The translations under genes and the position numbers were made by a program. From Cheilinus undulatus (lineage: Eukaryota; Chordata; Actinopteri; Labriformes; Labridae): 64,000 bases of DNA. The stretch is from positions 49,304,874 through 49,368,873 of the forward strand of contig NC_054868.1 in the NCBI RefSeq assembly GCF_018320785.1, in the 5' to 3' direction. Under the pieces are notes generated by a model. That model worked only from the letters and a program-made list of their open reading frames with translations, made no database searches and was not told where the DNA came from. The stretch's first letter is position 1; each line of letters begins with the position of its first letter. Shown piece by piece: positions 59,441 to 64,000 of the stretch.

Positions 59441-60485
59441 ACCGCAGTTTTCAATAAAACTGAATGCAATGATTTTCAAACCCACATTTTCTTCACAATT
59501 AAACATAAACAGCATATTAGATGTTAAAACTGAGACATTTTGCCATTGCATGAAAAATATTAGCCCTTCTTGAATCTGATAGCAGCAGTATATTTCAAAA
59601 AAGTTGAGACAGGGCCATGTTTACCATTGTGTTGCATCCCCTCTTCATTTAATAACTGTAGATATCTGAGAAGTGAGGAGACCAGCTAGAATTTACGGGA
59701 GGAATGTTGCCCCATTCCTGTCTGATGTAGAATTCTAGCTGCTCAAAAGTCCTGGGTCTCCTTTGCTGTTTTTTTATTATATCCTCCTGTGACCCTGCAT
59801 GCATGTATGAGGACACGGTCACATTTTGGCATCCTTAAAAACTGGAATAAATTCTGCTATAACGGTTTTTTAGATAATTTGCTTGGGATGTCTACAGAAT
59901 TCCCTTTCTTTTTTTAGGAATTTTCTCGCAGCGCATACTTCCGCCATTAGCCCTATCTCTCAAAAGTAAAGAAACCTAAAAAAAATTCCTGGATCCAGTG
60001 ATCCAGATCACTCCCAAAATCAGTTCTTCCTTATGCCATTTCTGACATTTCCCAAAAATTTCATCAAAATTCATCCATGACTTTTTGTGTTATGTTGCTA
60101 ACAAACGAACAAACCCACCTGATCACATAACCTCCTTGGCGGTTGAGGTAATAAAAACTAAGGAAAAATCCAAAGCTATTATAACCTTGCCATGCAGTGA
60201 TTTCCAATGTAGAATCATGCCTGCAGCATCAAATACAGACTTTCTGCTTTATCCTTGTGCAGAGATTTCTCCAGATTCTCTGAATCTTTTGATGATATTA
60301 TGCACTGTGCGTGCTGGCGCATTTAAGGCATTAACAATTTTACTTTAAAGAACATTTTCCTGAAATTTTTCCATGACTTTAAGATGCAGTTTTTCACAGA
60401 ATGACAAACCTCTACCCATCTTCACCACTGAGAAACTCCAGTCCTATGATGACTTTAATCACACTCTCACTACAAAGCTAAGGAG
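59441..60485 (-). mobile_element. Tc1/mariner-like relic, third family
   Basis: The minus strand from about 60450 reads 'MGRGLSFCEKLHLKVMEKF', then 'RTVHNIIKRFRESGEISA', a helix-turn-helix segment of a Tc1-like transposase, with stops. The left part ('aaactgaatgcaatgatttt', 'gagacattttgccattgcat', 'aaaaaagttgagacaggg') is characteristic non-coding text of the same element. The short dispersed repeat at 59921-60152 interrupts it. The catalytic part is missing. Confidence 0.65.
59921..60152 (+). repeat. Short dispersed repeat, second copy
   Basis: Same repeat as 11680-11934 ('cgccattagccct', 'aattcctggatccag', 'cagttcttccttatgc', 'cacataacctccttggcgg'). Near the end it has GGTTGAGG in place of GGAGG. 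Inserted in a Tc1-like relic. Confidence 0.75.
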
Positions 60486-61867
60486 ACTGACCATCAGCTA
60501 AGCTGATAGCTGTTATATCAAAACATAATTTATGATCGGTATCAGCCAGTCTCACTTATAGTTAAGTTAATTAACTAAGGAAGTGGTGCTTTTAAAAGTG
60601 ATGACTTGTTGTGAAATGGGAACAATGTTTCTAGAAAGGGATGCTACAGTTCTCCTTTCAATATTCAAATGCTATGGTGATGCAAAATACAAACTTTCTG
60701 TAATCCCAGTTCTGTTTACTCAAAATCTGTTTTTTTAATTTAGTATAATGCATATGACTTTTCTTGAGGAGAATATTGGAGTCAATGCACTGAAATACGG
60801 CTGCAGTGCAATGCAATATGGGTCAGAAGCAGAGCTCAGCACCATGACATCACCATCAGCAGCAGCATGGCACACTTTTTAATCTTCTGACACACACAGC
60901 GTTGCCCCGTGTGGTCGGGCTTAAGCTCTCCTGAGAACAGTGTGACAGCAGCGTACTGCACTTTTAATCCGCCACCAGCCTCGGTGCAGTATGACCTCAC
61001 CACAGTGATGTCATCAGCGTGAGTCAGATGTCTGAGAGAGTTAGGGCGCGGGGTGTAATAGCAGCACGAACACCTGTGGCATGTTGCAATGTTACTGAGA
61101 CTGTGACTGTGTTAGAGGTGTTAGACCTCTTGGATGAGGTCAAACTCACGGGTCCTTGGTCCTCCAGGTCCTATTTTTATAGTTTTTCTGACACTGGTGC
61201 TGATTTGAAACTTTAAAATCACGCTGGTGCCCAAACAATGCCTGAATCAATATTGATTTAGGGGGAAGAGTGACTTAACAGACTTTGTGCCTGTTGCTGG
61301 GAATGCTCATCAGGAAGGAAAATCCATCCTGTTTTTGCACATTCCAAATAAAACTAAGGTCATTCTGTGTCATCTTCCTGCAGGAAACCAGGCGTGAAGG
61401 TGGAAATGCCCCTCAAATTTCTCATAAAAGGCCGGTCACTATAGTGTTCTTTTTAAAGTTAAAAAAATAATAAAAGACAGCTGCTTAAATGGAAATGTCA
61501 TTAACTATTTATTGTAAGTTTCTGTGTTTTTCCACTAGGGAAACCCCACTGACGTTCGGTTGTTGTCATCATGGTGAAGAGGGGTAGCAACAGAAAAACA
61601 CATCACAACAGTTGGTACTGGAAGGGATGCAGCTCTGTGACAGTTTGACATCGTGCCTGTTTCTGTTCTCCTAAATCTGCATTTCTCATAATCATGGACG
61701 GATTTTTAGCCTCCTGACTCACTCTGATGTAAAAGCAATGACACAGGTTGTAGCTTACACTCTGTGTGTGTTTGTTTTATTATTGTTCTACCGTGGTCTT
61801 TATTTTATTTTACTTTCACCAATTTTCTGTATTTAACTGACTGCTTTTACTTTTTCATTTTGTCCAG
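60486..61867. other. Unassigned non-coding stretch
   Basis: No gene recognised. Confidence 0.5.
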
Positions 61868-62186
61868 GTACAGTGGGAATGATTTTCCACTGATCTTGCT
61901 ATTCTCCTCTCCTTCACAAGGATCCTGGCTCTGGCCTGGACCATTTCCCACCTTGTCCTTGCACTTGCGTCTCCACACTGCTGGAAGGGTGCGGATCAGA
62001 GGCCTTGTCGCTGGTTTCATAAGTTGCTTTAGAGAGGTAATTGCCCGCCCTACAGCTGTGTTGGCAGACCACTTGCACCCAGATTTTGTGATACCTGCCT
62101 GTTTAACAGGTTATTACTGGAGTCTCCAAGGCTTGACAAGAATTAACCCTGAAGAGGGCAAGAAACTCTTCATCAATAAAGTACAG
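61868..62186 (+). CDS. Exon-like open stretch of unknown function (speculative)
   Basis: The 319-bp stretch is open in one frame and bounded by plausible splice signals. A long pyrimidine-rich tract ends TTTTGTCCAG just before it, and GTGAGAG follows AAAGTACAG at its end. The encoded text includes 'GRVRIRGLVAGFISCFREV', 'ARPTAVLADHLHPDFVIPAC' and 'LTRINPEEGKKLFINKVQ'. Reading in this frame, the upstream intron would be phase 2 and the downstream one phase 0. I do not recognise the family. A loose resemblance of 'LADHLHPDFVIPACLTGYYW' to the C-terminal part of hAT-type transposases ('...LHPRFKLPWL...'-like) is possible, but I cannot confirm it. It may be chance, part of a host gene, or a transposon exon. 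No neighbouring exon was recognised. Confidence 0.3.
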
Positions 62187-62564
62187 GTGAGAGCTAATTA
62201 GCTCCCTTTAGCTAGCTCACATTACTTAATCATTGCAGGGTCACTGGCAGCTGCTAGTCAGTGTTCTAGTACTGTAATATTTAAAGACAGTCACATTTTG
62301 ATCAAATGAACACAATACTGGATTGCAGGACTTCAGAAATCTGTTCAGCACAGAATTGTCCCCTAAAACAGTGCTTTTCAAATGTTGTGCCTTGAGTCTA
62401 CATCAGGTGTGCAGTGAGAGTTAATAAAACTAATTTTCAACTGGTGATCAGGGATCACTTTATAATGTAATATAGAATATAATTTGCATAATATCATTAT
62501 GAGAAGATATTAGCTTAAAAGGTTAACAATCAGTAAAAGCAGATTTGAAAATTTCTTACAATTA
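62187..62564. other. Unassigned non-coding stretch
   Basis: No gene or repeat recognised. Confidence 0.5.
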
Positions 62565-63485
62565 CAACCAGTATATTGATGGTAAAACTGGCTGGTAAAA
62601 GCAGCCTACATATATCGGCTGTAAATATCATCCTATGTTAATTTAATATTGGCCTCAAAGGGCTGAAAATATGACCTACATCAACCCATGTTGGCTGTCA
62701 GTATCATCCTATATCTTAGCTAAACATCTGTCTATAGCTAAGTATCAGCCTATATCAGCTCTAAATAGCAGCCTACATATATTGGCTGTAAATATGGTCC
62801 AACATTGACTGTATACATAGTCATTTATTTACAGTGAAGACCAGCTTAAAGGGGCTGAAATATCTGCCTATACCACCTGTAAATATGGTCCAGTATTGGT
62901 TGTATATAAAGTCATAATAACAGTAAATATCAGTCTAAAAGGGCTTAAATATTGGCCTATATCAGCTGTAAATTTCGGTCATATTTGGTTGTAAATATTG
63001 GCCTATATCTGCTGTAAATACTGGCCTGTATCAATTGTAATAATTTGTCTATAATGGCTGTAAATATCAACTTTTATCAGCTGTAAATATCGGCCTATAC
63101 TGGCTTTTAATGTCAGACTACATCAGGTGTAAATATTGTCTAATAATAATATTATTAGCTGTATGTATTGTCATAAATTAACAGTAAATATCAGACTAAA
63201 AAGCTTAAATATTGGCCTATATCAGCTGTAATTATCCGCCCATGTTGGCTGTTAATATCAGCTTTAAATATCAGCCTAAATTGGCTGTAAATATTCTCCT
63301 TCATCAACTGTAAATTGCAGTCATATTTAGGTGTAAATATTGACCTATTTCTGCTATAGATATCAGCCCATGTTATCTGTTAATTTTGGCCTTTATCTGT
63401 TATTAATACTGACCTGTATCAATTGTGAATATTTGCCTATAATGGCTGTAAATATCAGCTCACATCAGCTGTAAATATCATGTCC
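62565..63485. repeat. 23-bp minisatellite, about 900 bp
   Basis: A diverged tandem array whose units resemble GCTGTAAATATCGGCCTATA plus three bases (period 23 bp, clear at 62965-63125). Variants alternate 'tatca' and 'tattg' endings, and some units are partial. Earlier units near 62570-62900 are more degraded. Confidence 0.85.
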
Positions 63486-64000
63486 AAATAAGTTTGTGGA
63501 GTTGTAGTCAGGACCAACATTAGCTAGCGTTGTTGTTTTGTCCATCTTCGTTCTTTAAACTTCAAGTGTGTTAAAAAGACTGAGGTCTCACATCTGAACT
63601 ACAAATGTTACTGTTAGTATTGGCAAGTTAATCTTTAATAAATAGGCAAAAATCCAATATAATGCACCTCTACTAAAGATACAGTAACACATGCTGAAGG
63701 GGCCTTTTTACATGGATATGAATAGGGTGTGGCTTCAGCTTTAGCTTGATCTCAGGGATGCCAGTTCAATGACTGTGTGATGTCAGGTGAAAGCTATAAA
63801 AGACTTAATTTAAACAAATTCAATGATTTTTTGTTGTTGTTCAGGTTTAACACCTCTCACACATGGAAAGAAAAAGACAATGCAACCAGATATGAGGCAG
63901 AGCTTTGTCTGCAGGGATCACCAAAATCAACACAAACTGTAAAAAGAAAATCTCACAGGAGCTTAAACTCTGTAAATGTTTAATGATACAAGGCTACTCA
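63486..64000. other. Unassigned non-coding stretch
   Basis: No gene recognised. A 68-codon frame at 63777-63983 follows a pyrimidine-poor 'ttgttgttcag' and has no known motif. Confidence 0.4.

Overview
The window looks like intergenic, repeat-rich nuclear DNA from a ray-finned (teleost) fish. The basis is the mix of repeats: several Tc1/mariner transposon relics, many non-autonomous hAT-type elements with 8-bp target duplications, tRNA-headed SINEs of the DANA/V-SINE kind ending in ATGG repeats, degraded non-LTR retrotransposon reverse transcriptases, and one clear solo LTR. The species is not identifiable by reading alone. No host protein-coding gene could be supported anywhere in the 64 kb. 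Nearly all open frames are short, unspliced and inside repeats. The only exon-like stretch I would flag is at 61868-62186, and it matches nothing I recognise.

The one set of plainly functional-looking genes is a tRNA-Cys(GCA) cluster at about 10.2-16.0 kb. Eight letter-identical intact copies, one copy with a single T-stem substitution and one with three substitutions lie on the minus strand. Each is embedded in a spacer that is itself repeated about every 470 bp. Two decayed copies sit at the left edge. One more intact copy, identical in sequence but on the plus strand and with unrelated flanks, stands alone at 17325. A 570-bp block inside the array (13486-14055 and 14669-15238) is duplicated with one difference seen by eye, so the array has been reshuffled recently. 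An hAT-like element with perfect 17-bp termini and a short dispersed repeat have inserted into array spacers.

Region by region: 0-10 kb holds a LINE tail, two MITE-like elements and a 34-bp minisatellite. 10-17.4 kb is the tRNA region. 18-24 kb is a run of hAT-type elements with clean 8-bp duplications, two of them in nested arrangements, plus a SINE. 25.8-26.7 kb is a solo LTR. 29.6-38.8 kb carries LINE fragments, an internally deleted Tc1 relic, a T-rich hAT-like element, a (TCTA)n run and a MITE. 39-46 kb has two copies of one dispersed repeat, a T-rich block, an hAT element and a minisatellite-bearing element. 47.3-54.4 kb has a SINE, a deeply nested Tc1/hAT/piggyBac-like stack, an LTR-like stretch and a second, frameshifted Tc1. 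55.5-60.5 kb has long inverted repeats around a Tc1 relic and another Tc1-like relic. 62.6-63.5 kb is a 23-bp minisatellite.

Nothing here works together as a pathway. The biology visible is a tRNA gene array homogenising itself, surrounded by layers of dead transposons whose insertion order can be read from their nesting.
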